Shown: positions 11,739 to 11,967 of the stretch, piece by piece | Layout of the letters: each line of letters starts with the position of its first letter | How positions within the stretch are numbered: position 1 is the stretch's first letter | From: an uncultured Campylobacter sp. | Lineage (GTDB): Bacteria; Campylobacterota; Campylobacteria; Campylobacterales; Campylobacteraceae | DNA length: 11,967 nt | Assembly: GCF_938030145.1 (NCBI RefSeq) | Contig: NZ_CALHGM010000042.1 | Coordinates: 1 to 11,967, forward strand | Direction: 5' to 3' | Translations under genes and position numbers: made by a program | Notes under the pieces: model-generated | What the model saw: the letters and a program-made list of their open reading frames with translations, nothing else | The model's database searches: none | What the model was told of the DNA's origin: nothing

Positions 11739-11967
11739 ATGGCGGGAATTGAATTTTATAAGGACAAAGAGTGCACGCAAAGAGTGGGAACAGGGGATAA
11801 ATTACTTCCAAGTCCTAGAATTTCGATCTTTACCCCCTCGACTAAAACCGACGAAATGACGATTTATGCAAAGATTACGGATCTTGCCGCTACCTTTTAT
11901 CCGCACGTAACGCTACTTTATGATAAGCGCGATATCGAATATCTAGGCTTAAACGCCGGGGGCGTCG
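11739..11967 (+). CDS. tail-region gene, 5' part only (truncated by window end)
   Basis: 76 complete codons are visible, starting MAGIEFYKDKECTQRVGTGD, with AAAGGAG upstream. It is polar and strand-rich (ISIFTPSTKTDEMTIYAKIT, then HVTLLYDKRDIEYL), compatible with a beta-sandwich structural or tail accessory protein. No family recognised. It is separated from the previous gene by 127 nt carrying the repeated leader, so it may be expressed or acquired separately from the tail genes before it. Confidence 0.6.
   Translation, partial: MAGIEFYKDKECTQRVGTGDKLLPSPRISIFTPSTKTDEMTIYAKITDLAATFYPHVTLLYDKRDIEYLGLNAGGV

Noticed and set aside
1..11967. CRISPR array, tRNA or rRNA genes, insertion sequences
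   Set aside because: No regularly spaced repeats, no tRNA-like cloverleaf noticed, and no IS-type transposase other than the MuA-like phage gene.

Overview
The window is the interior of a Mu-like (transposable) prophage with a siphophage-type tail, most probably in a higher-GC Campylobacter (C. showae, C. rectus or C. gracilis type). Evidence for the phage: the C-terminus of a MuA-like DDE transposase is followed by a MuB-like AAA+ ATPase, then a Mu gpI-like protease/scaffold gene, a gpT-like major capsid gene, a tail tube gene and a ~1000-residue tape measure gene preceded by a frameshifting gpG/gpGT chaperone pair. That combination recalls transposable siphophages such as B3 and D3112. The host guess rests on codon and intergenic style (many AAATTT/AAATTTTA words, CTA/ATA codons, TATAAT boxes without a clear -35) and is inference. 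Nearly everything is on the + strand and tightly packed.

Region by region. 1-2998 is the early/accessory block: MuA C-terminus (1-510), MuB (571-1437), a possibly frameshifted small ORF (1451-1633), a 54-residue protein matching the C-terminal glycyl-radical segment of anaerobic ribonucleotide reductase NrdD (1698-1862), a free-standing sigma-70 region 4-like DNA-binding protein (1998-2279), an unknown protein (2269-2577) and a nucleoside 2-deoxyribosyltransferase-like protein (2648-2998). 2999-3313 is a hairpin-rich module boundary with an 87-bp imperfect inverted repeat and a TATAAT box that probably starts the late operon.

3314-6028 holds head and tail-tube genes: protease with a nested in-frame scaffold start (3314/3734-4075), capsid (4075-4938), an unknown connector-position gene (4979-5284) and the tail tube (5300-6028). 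6039-7031 is a lysis-related group placed inside the tail module: overlapping i-spanin/o-spanin genes and two small membrane proteins, one holin-like. No endolysin is visible. 7028-11967 resumes the tail: a terminator/completion-position gene, the gpG/gpGT chaperones with an A9 slippery tract, a minus-strand small membrane gene with its own promoter (7875-8168), the tape measure (8217-11246), a distal protein (11243-11611) and the start of another gene (11739-).

The most interesting points: (a) the divergent membrane 'moron' between the tail chaperone and tape measure, in the same slot as the HK97 gp15 superinfection-exclusion gene; (b) a solo NrdD glycyl-radical-like peptide next to another nucleotide-metabolism gene; (c) a duplicated leader (27-bp identity, then exactly 30 nt to the start codon) before two unrelated genes about 9.7 kb apart; (d) the gpGT frameshift ORF, which a start-codon-based search does not find; and (e) no terminase, portal or MuF gene between the early block and the protease, so head genes must be split or rearranged.
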